Below, in pieces: positions 1-11,332 of a stretch of 64,000 nucleotides of DNA; the first letter of the stretch is position 1; each line of letters begins with the position of its first letter. The notes under the pieces were generated by a model. It saw only the letters and a program-made list of their open reading frames with translations. It ran no database searches and had not been told where the DNA came from. A program made the translations under genes and the position numbers. This stretch comes from a bacterium. Lineage in GTDB: Bacteria > Pseudomonadota > Alphaproteobacteria > Rhodobacterales > Rhodobacteraceae. Location: assembly GCA_016124195.1 (NCBI GenBank), contig WGOE01000005.1, forward strand, positions 1 through 64,000. Direction: 5' to 3'.

Positions 1-438
1 ACCCACAAACCGTGAAGCTTTCACCTACATCATCGATCCATCAGGTCTCCCCAACTTCTCTAGTAGGCCGATATGCTAGCTTTCAGACGCCGATGCGCCC
101 AAACCGCCCACATATCCCTTCATCCATCACAATTTCAAAGAACACGAGGACAAAACTAATCGAGGCGCCAGTCTCCTAGCGTTCCCCGAACCGCCTTGCC
201 TTCAGAATTTTCGACGCCTTCCATCAGCTTTCGCTTCCGTCAACCGCCGCAACCTCAACTTCCGTCTCGGTGAAGCGGTGTTTACGGAGACACGCCAAAA
301 CCCGCAAGAGGAAATCTCACTCAACGTCGCATTTTCTTCATATCCATAACTTTCTTCAATCAGATCAACCCATTGTCGAAATATAACGCAACAAAATCCC
401 CAAAGCAGTGAACGTTTCTTGCGCAGGCCAACCAGGAA
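1..438. other. Low-GC stretch without a recognisable gene
   Basis: By hand count this stretch is about 49% G+C, clearly below the GC-rich coding DNA that follows. No open frame of convincing length crosses it on either strand. On the minus strand two short stop-free frames (about 30-60 codons) sit at roughly 240-420, but they lack a start, a ribosome site and recognisable similarity. It could be the decayed edge of a horizontally acquired segment continuing left of the window, or a long downstream region of oxyR. The content is unknown. Confidence 0.5.
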
Positions 439-1389
439 TCACATCAAGCCCGACAGCCCTGCCGAGGCTTGGTGCGGAATCGGGGCCTGCTGGTCGCGCA
501 GGGTGGCCGCGGACCGGCGCACCACCTCGGCGATCTGCGTCAGCTGCTTGGCCATCGGGCTGCTGCGGCGCCAGACCATGCCGATCGACCGCGAGGGCTG
601 CACCCCGTTGAACCGCACGATCGAGACCGAGGCCGACCGCGTTTCGACCGCCACGGCCATTTCGGGGATCAGCGTCACGCCGATGCCCGCCGCCACCATC
701 TGCACCAGGGTGGACAGCGAACTGCCGTCCAGCAACTCACGCGGCAGCGCCGAATGCATGTTGCAGAAGGACAGCGCCTGGTCGCGGAAGCAATGCCCCT
801 CCTCCAGAAGCAAGAGCCGCATCTCGCGCAGCATCTCGCGGTTGGGCACCGGCTTGCCGGCATCCTCGCCCGGGCGCACCAGCACGAAATCCTCGCTGAA
901 CAGCGCAACCTCGGTCAGCGACGGCTCGGACACCGGCAGCGCCAGCAGCGCCGTGTCCAGCCGCCCCTCGGCCAGTTCGAACAGCAGTTTCGGCGTCACC
1001 GTCTCGCGCACATGGATGTCGAGATCGGCATTGATGCGCGTCAGGTTGCCGATGATGGTCGGCAGAAGATAGGGCGCGATCGTCGGGATCACGCCGATCC
1101 TCAGCCGCCCCGCCAGCCGGTCCTGCGTGGCGCGCGCCAGATCCGACAATTCGTCCACCGACCGCAGGATGCCGCGGGCCCGCGCGGTGAATTCCTCGCC
1201 GAAATGGGTCAGACGGACCTGCCTTGCACTCCGTTCGAACAGCGCCGTGCCGAGCGAGGCCTCCAACTCCTTGATCTGCATCGACAAGGCGGGCTGCGAG
1301 ATCGCACAGGCATCCGCCGCCCGCCCGAAATGGCCATGCCGGGCCAGAGCCTCGACATAGCGCAGCTGCTTCAGTGTGAGGTTGATCAT
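439..1389 (-). CDS. oxyR: OxyR, hydrogen-peroxide-sensing LysR-type regulator
   Basis: This 316-aa protein is a LysR-type transcription factor that senses H2O2 through a reversible disulfide. The N-terminal helix-turn-helix lies at about residues 5-62 (LRYVEALARHGHFGRAADAC start region) and the effector domain follows from about residue 95. The decisive evidence is the OxyR redox motif EEGHCFRDQALSFC, which places cysteines at 200 and 209, nearly the E. coli numbering (199/208). The ATG at 1389 begins the canonical N-terminus MINLTLKQLRY. It diverges from katG across about 156 bp, the usual arrangement for OxyR controlling a catalase gene. The last ~20 residues extend beyond the typical OxyR end and look unstructured. 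Confidence 0.95.
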   Translation of the reverse strand: MINLTLKQLRYVEALARHGHFGRAADACAISQPALSMQIKELEASLGTALFERSARQVRLTHFGEEFTARARGILRSVDELSDLARATQDRLAGRLRIGVIPTIAPYLLPTIIGNLTRINADLDIHVRETVTPKLLFELAEGRLDTALLALPVSEPSLTEVALFSEDFVLVRPGEDAGKPVPNREMLREMRLLLLEEGHCFRDQALSFCNMHSALPRELLDGSSLSTLVQMVAAGIGVTLIPEMAVAVETRSASVSIVRFNGVQPSRSIGMVWRRSSPMAKQLTQIAEVVRRSAATLRDQQAPIPHQASAGLSGLM

Positions 1390-3750
<2,361 letters not shown>

Positions 3751-3764
3751 TCGGCAGGCCAACG

Positions 3765-3800
3765 GGCGGCGCCTCGCATCGGTCGAGGCGCCGCCTTTTC
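3765..3800 (+). terminator. Rho-independent terminator of katG
   Basis: A 12-bp perfect stem, GGCGGCGCCTCG (3765-3776) with CGAGGCGCCGCC (3784-3795), encloses a 7-nt loop and is followed by TTTTCC. It lies 14 nt after the katG stop codon and just before the stop of the convergent cupin gene. Confidence 0.85.
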
Positions 3801-3806
3801 CTCATC

Positions 3807-4214
3807 TCAGGGCGCCGGGTCAGCCGTGTAATCGGCCTCGCTGACATGTTCGGCCCAAGTGACCGTCTGGCCGTCCTTGGCCTCTTGCAGCGCCAGATGG
3901 GTCATCGCCGTGGTGGGTGAGGCGCCGTGCCAGTGCCGCTCGTCCGGGCCGAACCAGACCATGTCGCCGGGACGCAGGACCTGAACCGGCCCGCCTTCGG
4001 CCTGTGCCCGCCCGAAGCCCGCCGTCACGATCAGCAACTGGCCGAGGGGATGGGTATGCCAGGCCGTCCGCGCCCCCGGCTCGAAGGTGACCAGCGCGCC
4101 ACGCAGCCGCGCCGGGTCTTCGTTGGCAAAGGCCTGATCCATGCGGACCTGCCCGGTGAACCAGTCTGCCGGCCCCTTGGTGGATGGTGTGCTGCCGCTG
4201 CGCGTGATTTTCAT
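3807..4214 (-). CDS. Cupin, hydroxynitrile-lyase-like (GtHNL type)
   Basis: This 135-aa single-domain cupin has the motif [10 protein letters not shown] (His53, His55, Gln59) and DERHWHG (His94, His96). The order and numbering agree with my recollection of the Mn-dependent hydroxynitrile lyase of Granulicella tundricola, whose metal ligands are two histidines, a glutamine and a further histidine; His106 in TTAMTHLAL also fits that family. Whether this homologue cleaves cyanohydrins is unknown, and many relatives are annotated only as cupins or as carboxymuconolactone-decarboxylase-associated cupins. The ATG at 4214 follows AGGAGA. It lies 62 bp downstream of a PLP enzyme on the same strand, so co-transcription is plausible. 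Confidence 0.8.
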   Translation of the reverse strand: MKITRSGSTPSTKGPADWFTGQVRMDQAFANEDPARLRGALVTFEPGARTAWHTHPLGQLLIVTAGFGRAQAEGGPVQVLRPGDMVWFGPDERHWHGASPTTAMTHLALQEAKDGQTVTWAEHVSEADYTADPAP

Positions 4215-4276
4215 GGCCGTTCTCCTGTCTTGCCGCCGCCATCTTGCGCCAGGGCCGCGGCAAAGCGCAATCGGCC

Positions 4277-5668
4277 TCAGGCCGCCCGCGTTGCAGCCGT
4301 CTGACCGGCCAGGCCCAGAGCGCTGACGCTGGTCAGGATGAAATCGACCTCGGCCTCGCTCATCAGGACGCTGAGGTTCAGGCGCACGAAGCCCGGCTTG
4401 ACCGTGTCATCCCCGGCCAGAATGGCCTGCCGCAACCGCGCCGACTGCGCCGCATCCACATTCAGCAGCCGATGCGCATAGGGCCCGGCGCAGGCGCAAC
4501 CGCCGCGCACCTGAATGCCATAGCGGTCGCTGAGCATCCTTGTCGCCTGCAGATGCGGGATCAGCGCGCCCGCCGCATCGCGCAACCGCAAGGAAAAGAT
4601 CGGCAGGCGCGGCGCGGTCAGATTGCCCAGCACCTCGACCTGCGCGCTGCCCGCCCAGGCCGCGAGCCCCCGCGCCGCCAGACGCCGGTTCAGCGCCGTC
4701 ATCCGGTCCTGGCCGATCGCGTCCTTGACCAGAAAGGCCAGCCCGGCCCTTATATCGCCCAGCACATTCGGCGTCCCCGCCTCTTCGCGCGCCTCGATCC
4801 CGGTCGCATAATCATGCGCGCTGGACGAGACATAGCGCACCGTCCCACCGCCCGGCCAGGTCGGCGTGGTGGTGACGACAGCGTCCCGTCGCACGATCAG
4901 CACGCCCGAGGCGCCGGGTCCGCCGACGAACTTGTGGGGCGAGGTCACGATGGCGTCGATCCCGCCCCCGGCCGCCATGTCGATCGGCAGATAGGGCCCG
5001 CCCCCGGCATAATCCCACACCATCAGCGCCCCGCTGGCCTTGACCAGCCGCGTCACCGCCTCCACGTCGGTCAGGATGCCCGTGACATTCGACGCCGCCG
5101 AAAGGCTGCAAATGACCCGGTCGCACCCCGGCGCCGCCAAGGCCTGCGCCAGGGCCGCCATGTCCGGGCCGCCGGTCGCAGCCTCGGCCACTTCGACCAC
5201 CTCGGCCCCGGCTTCACGCCACGGCAGAATGTTGGAGTGGTGTTCGTAAGGCCCGATCACCACGCGCACCCGCCCCCGGTCGGCCCCCAGAAGGCTGACC
5301 AGCCGGTTCAGCCCCGCCGTCGCGCCCGACCCGGCAAAGATCACCGCATGGCGCGCATCTGCCCCGCAACAGGCCGCGATCGCCGCCCGCGACTCGCCCC
5401 GCAACCGCGTCACGAAGGCCCCGCAATACGAAGCCTCGGTATGGCTGTTGGCATAATAGGGCAGCACCTCGTCCAGAATGAAGGCCTCGACCTGGCGCAG
5501 CGCCCGCCCCGAGGCGACATAATCGGCGTAGACCAGCCGATGCGGACCGAAAGGCCCATCGACCATGGCCGTCTTGCCGATCAGCCCGACCGACAGCGTC
5601 TGCAGCACGTCGGGCCCATCGAGGCTATCGCGGAAAGCCTGCAACAGGCCGGAAGGGGCTGGGGTCAT
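4277..5668 (-). CDS. Aminotransferase class V-fold PLP enzyme (cysteine desulfurase-like)
   Basis: This is a 463-aa fold-type I PLP enzyme of the NifS/CsdA superfamily. Visible features are the aromatic-stacking region YEHHSNILPW (about 141-150), the PLP-binding Asp219 in VWDYAGGG and the Schiff-base Lys246 in SPHKFVGG. A C-terminal loop RGGCACAGPYAH contains two cysteines where SufS/NifS enzymes carry their catalytic cysteine, but the surroundings differ from housekeeping IscS/SufS, and no Fe-S assembly genes are adjacent. The substrate is unknown. I start it at the ATG at 5668, which follows AGGAGA; a longer frame upstream overlaps the regulator's promoter. It diverges from an Lrp/AsnC regulator, which suggests amino-acid-responsive control. 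Confidence 0.85.
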   Translation of the reverse strand: MTPAPSGLLQAFRDSLDGPDVLQTLSVGLIGKTAMVDGPFGPHRLVYADYVASGRALRQVEAFILDEVLPYYANSHTEASYCGAFVTRLRGESRAAIAACCGADARHAVIFAGSGATAGLNRLVSLLGADRGRVRVVIGPYEHHSNILPWREAGAEVVEVAEAATGGPDMAALAQALAAPGCDRVICSLSAASNVTGILTDVEAVTRLVKASGALMVWDYAGGGPYLPIDMAAGGGIDAIVTSPHKFVGGPGASGVLIVRRDAVVTTTPTWPGGGTVRYVSSSAHDYATGIEAREEAGTPNVLGDIRAGLAFLVKDAIGQDRMTALNRRLAARGLAAWAGSAQVEVLGNLTAPRLPIFSLRLRDAAGALIPHLQATRMLSDRYGIQVRGGCACAGPYAHRLLNVDAAQSARLRQAILAGDDTVKPGFVRLNLSVLMSEAEVDFILTSVSALGLAGQTAATRAA

Positions 5669-5696
5669 GGGCGGTCTCCTGAACTGGGTTATCACA

Positions 5697-5705
5697 GGAT
5701 AATCC
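5697..5705. promoter_or_regulatory. Small dyad between the PLP enzyme and Lrp genes
   Basis: GGAT-A-ATCC is a symmetric 9-bp element midway in the 103-bp divergent intergenic region, and it could be part of an Lrp-type operator. It is short enough to be chance. Confidence 0.25.
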
Positions 5706-5771
5706 GGCCTACGGTTGAAAACTTCCCCTATTTCCTGCAAGATCGCGCGAAACTTGTGTCAGGTGATCGGA

Positions 5772-6254
5772 ATGGATGACAAAATCGACAGTATTGATCT
5801 GCGCCTTCTGACCGTGCTGCAAAAGGACGGCGCCCTGTCGCAGCGCGAACTGGCCGAACGGGTGGGCCTGTCGCAGAACGCCTGCTGGCGGCGTCTGCAA
5901 CGGCTGGAAGCCTCTGGCGTGATCCGCGGCACCCGGATTCAGGTCGATCTGGCCGGGCTCGGGCTCGATCTGACCGTGCTGGTGATGATCAAGACGCGCT
6001 ACCACTCCAAGGAATGGTCCGACGCCTTCCGCCGCCATGTCGAGCTTTTGCCCGAGGTGATCGACTTCTTCCGCATCGGGGGCGAGTGGGATTATCTGAT
6101 CAAGGTCGCCACACGCGGCATGGCCGGCTATGACGCCTTCTATCAAAAGCTGATCACCGGCTTCGATTTCGCCACCGTCTCGGGCATCTTCTCGATGGAG
6201 GCTATTCTGGAAAACCGCCCGGTGGACCTGCCGCGCCTGATTTGGCTGGGCTGA
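5772..6254 (+). CDS. Lrp/AsnC-family transcriptional regulator
   Basis: This 160-aa protein has the N-terminal winged helix-turn-helix typical of Lrp/AsnC (LSQRELAERVGLSQNACWRR, about residues 21-40) followed by the RAM ligand-binding domain (about 65-150). I use the ATG at 5772, giving MDDKIDSIDLRLLTVLQ, because this is the family's standard N-terminus; an in-frame ATG at 5715 would add 19 atypical residues. These proteins sense amino acids and usually control the neighbouring gene, here most likely the divergent PLP enzyme. Confidence 0.92.
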   Translation: MDDKIDSIDLRLLTVLQKDGALSQRELAERVGLSQNACWRRLQRLEASGVIRGTRIQVDLAGLGLDLTVLVMIKTRYHSKEWSDAFRRHVELLPEVIDFFRIGGEWDYLIKVATRGMAGYDAFYQKLITGFDFATVSGIFSMEAILENRPVDLPRLIWLG

Positions 6255-6281
6255 TTCATGACAGTTTCAAGGGCCGTGGCG

Positions 6282-6295
6282 GTGCATTCCTGCAC
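6282..6295. repeat. Short inverted repeat upstream of the Old Yellow Enzyme gene
   Basis: GTGCA-TTCC-TGCAC is a perfect 5-bp dyad about 80 bp before the oxidoreductase start and 28 bp after the Lrp-family stop. It may be an operator or a weak hairpin; nothing else supports a choice. Confidence 0.3.
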
Positions 6296-6376
6296 AGGTC
6301 AACGGCAGTCCGGGCCGTTGCGGTGCGCGCGGAATAAGGCGACGCTAGACGGCCTTTCCTCTTTGATGGAGATTCC

Positions 6377-7465
6377 ATGTCCAGCCTGTCCCTCTTCGAC
6401 CCTGTTGCGATGGGTCCCCATTCCCTTAAGAACCGTTTCGTGATGAACCCGATGACGCGCTGCCGTGCCGATGTCGACGGCGTGCCGACCGCGATCATGG
6501 CGACCTACTACGGCCAGCGCGCCTCGGCCGGTCTGATCGTGACCGAAGGCACCGCGCCCAGCCCGAACGGCCGTGGCTATGCCCGCATCCCGGGCCTGTG
6601 GAACGCGGCTCAGGTCGAAGGCTGGAAGCCCGTGACCGCCGCCGTCAAGGCCAAGGGCGGCACGATCTTCGCCCAACTGATGCACACTGGCCGCGTCAGC
6701 CATCCCGGCAACATGCCGGCCGGCGCCCGCGTCATCGCCCCCTCGGCGCTGCAACTGCCGGGCCAGATGTACACCGATGCCCAAGGCATGCTGGACCATC
6801 CCGTGCCCGAAGCGATGACCGAGGCCGACATCACCACCGCCATCGCCGAATTCGTCACCGCGAGCCGCAATGCCGTCGCGGCCGGCTTTGACGGGGTCGA
6901 ACTGCACGCCGCCAACGGCTATCTGCTGGAGCAATTCCTCAGCCCGGTAACCAACCAGCGCACCGACGGCTGGGGTGGCAGCACCGCCAACCGCATCCGC
7001 TTTGTGGTCGAGGTCGCCAAGGCCGTCGTGGCCGCGATCGGCGCAGACAAGGTCGGCATCCGCATCTCGCCCTATGGCCGGGCCGGCGGCATGGCGCCCT
7101 ATGCCGAACTGGACGACACCTACATGCAGCTGATGGCCGCGCTGGCCGGTCTGGGTCTGGTCTATGTGCACATGGTCGATCACGCCGCCATGGGCAACCC
7201 CGCCATCCCGGCCGAGTTCCGTCAGGCGCTGCGCAAGGCCTGGCCGCGTACGCTGATCGTCGGCGGCAGCTTCGATCTGGCCTCGGCGCAACAGGCGGTG
7301 AACGCGGGCGAGGCCGACCTGACCGGCTTCGGGCGCAGCTTCATCTCCAATCCCGATCTGGTGGAGCGTCTGCAAAAGGGTCTGCCGTTGGCAGCGCCGA
7401 ATGGCGACACCTTCTACACGCCGGGTCCGGCAGGCTACACCGATTACGCGGTGGCCGCCGCCTGA
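6377..7465 (+). CDS. Old Yellow Enzyme-family alkene/NADH:flavin oxidoreductase
   Basis: This 362-aa FMN-dependent TIM-barrel enzyme reduces activated C=C bonds or nitro groups with NAD(P)H. Thr27 in MNPMTRCRAD is the FMN-contacting threonine of the classical OYE group. The substrate-binding pair His177/Asn180 lies in ELHAANGYLLEQFLSP, and GFGRSFISNPDL is the C-terminal phosphate-binding region. Length and motifs match N-ethylmaleimide reductase (NemA) and similar ene-reductases. GGAGA at 6368-6372 precedes the ATG. No TetR-type NemR repressor is next to it, so its regulation is unclear. Confidence 0.93.
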   Translation: MSSLSLFDPVAMGPHSLKNRFVMNPMTRCRADVDGVPTAIMATYYGQRASAGLIVTEGTAPSPNGRGYARIPGLWNAAQVEGWKPVTAAVKAKGGTIFAQLMHTGRVSHPGNMPAGARVIAPSALQLPGQMYTDAQGMLDHPVPEAMTEADITTAIAEFVTASRNAVAAGFDGVELHAANGYLLEQFLSPVTNQRTDGWGGSTANRIRFVVEVAKAVVAAIGADKVGIRISPYGRAGGMAPYAELDDTYMQLMAALAGLGLVYVHMVDHAAMGNPAIPAEFRQALRKAWPRTLIVGGSFDLASAQQAVNAGEADLTGFGRSFISNPDLVERLQKGLPLAAPNGDTFYTPGPAGYTDYAVAAA

Positions 7466-7473
7466 TACCCCTT

Positions 7474-7498
7474 CCGCGCCCCGGTCCATGGGGCGCGG
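7474..7498. terminator. Hairpin between convergent genes
   Basis: CCGCGCCCC (7474-7482) pairs perfectly with GGGGCGCGG (7490-7498) around a 7-nt loop. It fills the 34-bp gap between the oxidoreductase and copA stop codons, so it probably terminates in both directions, although neither side has a clear T-run. Confidence 0.5.
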
Positions 7499-7499
7499 A

Positions 7500-9971
7500 T
7501 CACCCGCCGCTGCGGCCGAACCGTTTCAGCCGCAGCGCGTTTGACAGAACGAAGACCGAAGACATCGCCATCGCCCCCGCCGCGATCATCGGCGACAACA
7601 GCGTGCCGTTCACTGGGTAAAGCACACCCGCCGCCACCGGGATCAGCGCCACGTTATAGGCAAAAGCCCAGAACAGGTTCTGCCCGATGTTGCGCATCGT
7701 GGCCCGGCTGATGCCAAGGGCCTTGGCGACCCCGGCCAGATCGCCCCCCATCAGCACCACATCCGCCGTCTCGATCGCCACATCGGTACCGGTGCCGACC
7801 GCAAGGCCCACATCGGCCTCGGCCAGGGCCGGCGCATCGTTGATCCCGTCGCCCACGAAGGCCACGCGCCGCCCACCCTGCCGCAGCGCCTTGACAGCCG
7901 CGACCTTGCCCTCGGGCAGGACCTCGGCCACCACCTCGTCAATGCCCAGCTCATCCGCAATCGCCCGCGCCGTGCGGGCATTGTCGCCGGTCACCATCGC
8001 AACCTTCAGCCCCAGCCGGTGCAGCGCCGCAATCGCAGCCGGGGTCGAGCCCTTGATCGGGTCCGCCACCGCGATCAGGGCGGCAAGCCTGCCATCCACG
8101 GCCGCATAGAGCGGGCTGCGCGCGCGCCCGGCCAGACCGGCAGCCGCCTCGGCCAAACGGGTGACATCGACGCCGATTTCGGTCATGAACCGGTCGGCCC
8201 CGACCTCGACCCGCCGCCCGCCCACCGTCGCCCGCACGCCAAGGCCGGGGATCGCGGCAAAATCGCTGGCCTCGGGCAGGGTCAGCCCCTCGGCCCGCGC
8301 CGCGGCCACGATGGCCGCAGCCACCGGATGTTCCGACCCGGCCTCTGCCGCGGCCACCAGCGCCAGAACCTCGGCCCGGCTTTCGCCCTCGGCCAGAACC
8401 ACATCGCTCAAGCTCGGATGCCCTTCGGTCAGCGTGCCGGTCTTGTCCAGCGCCACAACCCCCACCGAGGTCAGGCTTTGCAAGGCCTCGCCGTTGCGGA
8501 ACAGGACGCCCAGCTCCGCCGCCCGCCCGGTCCCCACCATGATCGAGGTCGGCGTGGCCAGCCCCATGGCGCAGGGGCAGGCGATGATCAGCACCGCCAC
8601 CGCATTGACCAGCGCCAGCGCGACCGAGGGCCCCCAGATCATCCAGGCCGCAAAGGTCACCAGCGCCACCGCCATCACCGCCGGCACGAACCAGGCCGTG
8701 ACCTTGTCCACCAACCCCTGGATCGGCAGCTTGGCGCCCTGCGCGCTTTCCACCATGCGGATGATGCGTGACAGCATCATCTCGGCGCCGACCTTCTCAG
8801 CCCGGTAGGTGAAGGCGCCGTTGGTGTTGATCGTCCCGCCCGTCACCTGCGCGCCGGCCTCCTTGCGCACCGGCACCGGCTCGCCCGAGATCATCGCCTC
8901 ATCGACGAACGAGCCGCCCTCCAGCACCACGCCATCGACCGGAATCCGGTCGCCCGGGCGGATCTGGATCACCTCGCCGGGCTTGACCGCCTCCAGCGGC
9001 ACCTCGACCACCTCGGCCCCGCGCAGCACCCGCGCCGATTTGGCCTGCAAGCCCACCAGCTTCGAGATCGCCTCGGACGTGCGGCCCTTGGCCTTCGCCT
9101 CCAGATAGCGCCCCATCAGGATCAGCGTCACGATGACCGAAGAGCTTTCGAAATAGACATTGGCCGCACCCACCGGCAGCAGGGCGGGCGCAAAGGTCGC
9201 CACCACCGAATAGGCCCAGGCCGCCGAAGACCCCACCACGACCAGCGAGTTCATGTCGGGCGCAAGCTGCCACAGCGCCGGCAGGCCCTTGCGATAGAAC
9301 CGCAGCCCCGGCCCGAACTGCACCGCGCTGGCCAGCACGAAATAGAACACGTAAAGCGGCGTAATGCCCACCGTGGTCATCAGCGCCATGTGGAAGGCGG
9401 GGATCAGATGCCCCCCCATCTCCAGCACGAAGATCGGCAAAGTCAGGGCACCGGCAATCAGGAATTCGCGGCCCAGTCGGGCCTGCTCTTCGGCGCGGAA
9501 GGCCGATTTGTCCACGCCCGCCGCCACGATCTCGTGCGGTTCATAACCGGCCTTGCGCACGGCGGCCTCGATCGCCGCGGTCAGCGCCGCGCTCTTGTCG
9601 GCCACCCGCACCGTGGCGCGTTCGGTGGCGAGGTTGACCGAAACCTCCACCACGCCCGGCACTGCGCGGATCGCCTTTTCCGCCCGCCCGACGCAGGTGG
9701 CGCAGGTCATCCCCTCGATCCCCAGATCGAAGGTCGCTGGCTGCACGTCATAGCCCGCCTTGCGGATCGCCGCGACCACCGCCTCATGCACCGGGGCGCC
9801 GGCATAGTGCACCTCGGCCCGCTCGGTCGCGAGGTTGACCGAGGCCGAGGCCACGCCCTCGACTCGGCCAATCGCCTTTTCGACCCGCGCCACGCAAGAG
9901 GCGCAGGTCATGCCCTCAATGGACAGAAACTCGCCCGCCGCTGGGGCGCGCGAGGTTGGAAAGTCTTTCAT
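7500..9971 (-). CDS. copA: CopA, copper-translocating P-type ATPase
   Basis: This 823-aa inner-membrane P1B-type ATPase exports Cu(I). It has two N-terminal heavy-metal-associated domains with GMTCASC (Cys23/26) and GMTCATC (Cys90/93). The transmembrane ion-binding CPC motif is at 465-467 ([13 protein letters not shown]), the phosphorylated Asp509 is in DKTGTLTEG, the SEHPVAAAI motif marks the nucleotide domain, and [10 protein letters not shown] forms the hinge. Two HMA domains and a CPC motif support copper rather than zinc. It lies 39 bp downstream of a small CxxC chaperone on the same strand, so the two probably form a copper-detoxification unit. Confidence 0.95.
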   Translation of the reverse strand: MKDFPTSRAPAAGEFLSIEGMTCASCVARVEKAIGRVEGVASASVNLATERAEVHYAGAPVHEAVVAAIRKAGYDVQPATFDLGIEGMTCATCVGRAEKAIRAVPGVVEVSVNLATERATVRVADKSAALTAAIEAAVRKAGYEPHEIVAAGVDKSAFRAEEQARLGREFLIAGALTLPIFVLEMGGHLIPAFHMALMTTVGITPLYVFYFVLASAVQFGPGLRFYRKGLPALWQLAPDMNSLVVVGSSAAWAYSVVATFAPALLPVGAANVYFESSSVIVTLILMGRYLEAKAKGRTSEAISKLVGLQAKSARVLRGAEVVEVPLEAVKPGEVIQIRPGDRIPVDGVVLEGGSFVDEAMISGEPVPVRKEAGAQVTGGTINTNGAFTYRAEKVGAEMMLSRIIRMVESAQGAKLPIQGLVDKVTAWFVPAVMAVALVTFAAWMIWGPSVALALVNAVAVLIIACPCAMGLATPTSIMVGTGRAAELGVLFRNGEALQSLTSVGVVALDKTGTLTEGHPSLSDVVLAEGESRAEVLALVAAAEAGSEHPVAAAIVAAARAEGLTLPEASDFAAIPGLGVRATVGGRRVEVGADRFMTEIGVDVTRLAEAAAGLAGRARSPLYAAVDGRLAALIAVADPIKGSTPAAIAALHRLGLKVAMVTGDNARTARAIADELGIDEVVAEVLPEGKVAAVKALRQGGRRVAFVGDGINDAPALAEADVGLAVGTGTDVAIETADVVLMGGDLAGVAKALGISRATMRNIGQNLFWAFAYNVALIPVAAGVLYPVNGTLLSPMIAAGAMAMSSVFVLSNALRLKRFGRSGG

Positions 9972-10010
9972 CGTCGTACCCTTTCAACCGATCCGGGCCG
10001 GGCCGCAGCC

Positions 10011-10202
10011 TCAGGCAGGGGTGAAACCCGCCTCGACCACGGCCGCCTTGACCGCCTCGGCGGTGGCGCTGGTCTTGACCTGCACCTTGTGGCTGTCGAT
10101 GTCGATCACAAGCTCTGCCCCCGGGTCGATCGCCTTGATCGCGGCCGTCACCCCGCGCGCGCAACCGCCGCAGGTCATGTCGGGGATGGTCAGGTCAAGC
10201 AT
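10011..10202 (-). CDS. copZ: CopZ-like copper chaperone (HMA domain)
   Basis: This 63-aa protein is a single heavy-metal-associated domain with PDMTCGGCARGV (Cys11 and Cys14), typical of small cytosolic chaperones that pass Cu(I) to CopA. I chose the ATG at 10202, preceded by AAGGAT, because it gives the standard domain length; a longer frame upstream is not family-like. Immediate linkage to copA supports copper over other metals. Confidence 0.9.
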   Translation of the reverse strand: MLDLTIPDMTCGGCARGVTAAIKAIDPGAELVIDIDSHKVQVKTSATAEAVKAAVVEAGFTPA

Positions 10203-10243
10203 GGCGGATCCTTTCAGACGCAGGGGCACGCTGCCCCATGTAC

Positions 10244-10273
10244 AGATAAGGCCCCAAGGCCAGCCAAGATCAA
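10244..10273 (-). promoter_or_regulatory. Candidate promoter of copZ-copA
   Basis: On the minus strand TTGATC (10268-10273) and TTATCT (10244-10249) are separated by 18 bp, and the spacer contains the dyad GGCC-CCAA-GGCC (10250-10261). A MerR/CueR-type activator is the usual control for such genes, but I see no good match to the CueR operator and no cueR gene in the window. Confidence 0.35.
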
Positions 10274-10331
10274 GGGCAGCCACAGCGAATTTCCGTTTTG
10301 TCGCAGGCAGCGGGCCGGGGCGGCCCCGCGC

Positions 10332-11297
10332 TCAGCCCGTCGCCTGCAATTCGGTCGCGGCGCGCACGGCCAGATCGGCCATGGCCAGAACCGCCTCGCG
10401 CGTGCGGGCGGCGGCGATGAAGCGGGCATTGTGGCAGAAGGTGGCACCCTTGACACCCGAAGCAGCCTCAAGCGCCGCATCGGTCAGCCCGGCCCAATGC
10501 GCCGGCAGATCGGCCCGCAGGTCGAACTCCACCTCGTTGCGGCGGATGCCGGTCAGGCACCAGTCGTCCTGCCGGGGATGCACCACGAACAAGAGATGAT
10601 CCGCCCCGGCCCGGGTGATCGCGGCGCGAAACGGCATGCCCATCGGCAGTTCCAGCACCCGCCCCCCGGCGGCGCGTGCGATGGCCTGATGCACCAGCCC
10701 CTCGGCCCGCAGCTTGGCCGCACCCTGCGCGACCCGCGCCTCGACAAAGGCCCGCGCGATGGTCAGGCCCTGATTAAAGGCGCGGTCCTCGGCCGCAGGA
10801 TCCCTGTCGTCGAACACGGGCTTGAGCGTTTCCAAAAGGCCCATCAGCGTCATCCCGGCCAAGGGACCCGCGGCCGACAGGTTGACCGCGCCATTGTCGG
10901 CCAGATCGACCGGCAGCACGAAGCCGCGGTCGATCGAGGCGAACAGCGTTTCCAAATCCGCATCCCCGATGCCAAGCCGCACCAGATAGGCCCGGCCAAA
11001 ATGGCGCCAGACCAGCCCGAAGGAACTGTAGGGCTGGCCATCCTCGCGCAGGGGCGCGTTGCGCTGATGGTGGTCAAAGATCCGCGCCGCCGGGTCATAG
11101 GCGCCGCCGACATCATAGATCACCCGGTCGGGCCCCGGCGTGATCCAGCGCGCCTCGCGGCTGCGGATCAGGCGCGCCTGCGGGAAAAGCCGGGTCAGGA
11201 TCACGCTCGACATCAGTTCATCGGCGTGAAACCCGCCGGAATGCGTGACAAGATAGTCGGGCACCGCAGCCTCTGGCATCTCAGCATCTGCAGTCAT
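10332..11297 (-). CDS. MYG1-family (UPF0160) predicted metal-dependent hydrolase
   Basis: This 321-aa protein belongs to the MYG1 family, which is related to DHH phosphoesterases. The diagnostic motifs are THSGGFHADELMSS near residues 18-31 and YDVGGAYDP followed by FDHHQ, giving the His/Asp metal ligands. Eukaryotic MYG1 has been reported as a 3'-5' RNA exonuclease; the function in bacteria is not established. It lies between a small HTH gene and the copper genes on the same strand, with 129 bp and a possible promoter before copZ, so it may not belong functionally to the copper unit. Confidence 0.88.
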   Translation of the reverse strand: MTADAEMPEAAVPDYLVTHSGGFHADELMSSVILTRLFPQARLIRSREARWITPGPDRVIYDVGGAYDPAARIFDHHQRNAPLREDGQPYSSFGLVWRHFGRAYLVRLGIGDADLETLFASIDRGFVLPVDLADNGAVNLSAAGPLAGMTLMGLLETLKPVFDDRDPAAEDRAFNQGLTIARAFVEARVAQGAAKLRAEGLVHQAIARAAGGRVLELPMGMPFRAAITRAGADHLLFVVHPRQDDWCLTGIRRNEVEFDLRADLPAHWAGLTDAALEAASGVKGATFCHNARFIAAARTREAVLAMADLAVRAATELQATG

Positions 11298-11332
11298 GGC
11301 CGATCCGCCTTTCGTTCCTTGCGCACCACGCC

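Noticed and set aside
240-420. Short minus-strand frames beginning near the oxyR stop and reaching the left edge
   Set aside because: They are only about 30-60 codons, in two different frames, without a start, ribosome site or known domain. I keep the region as low-GC DNA without a gene.
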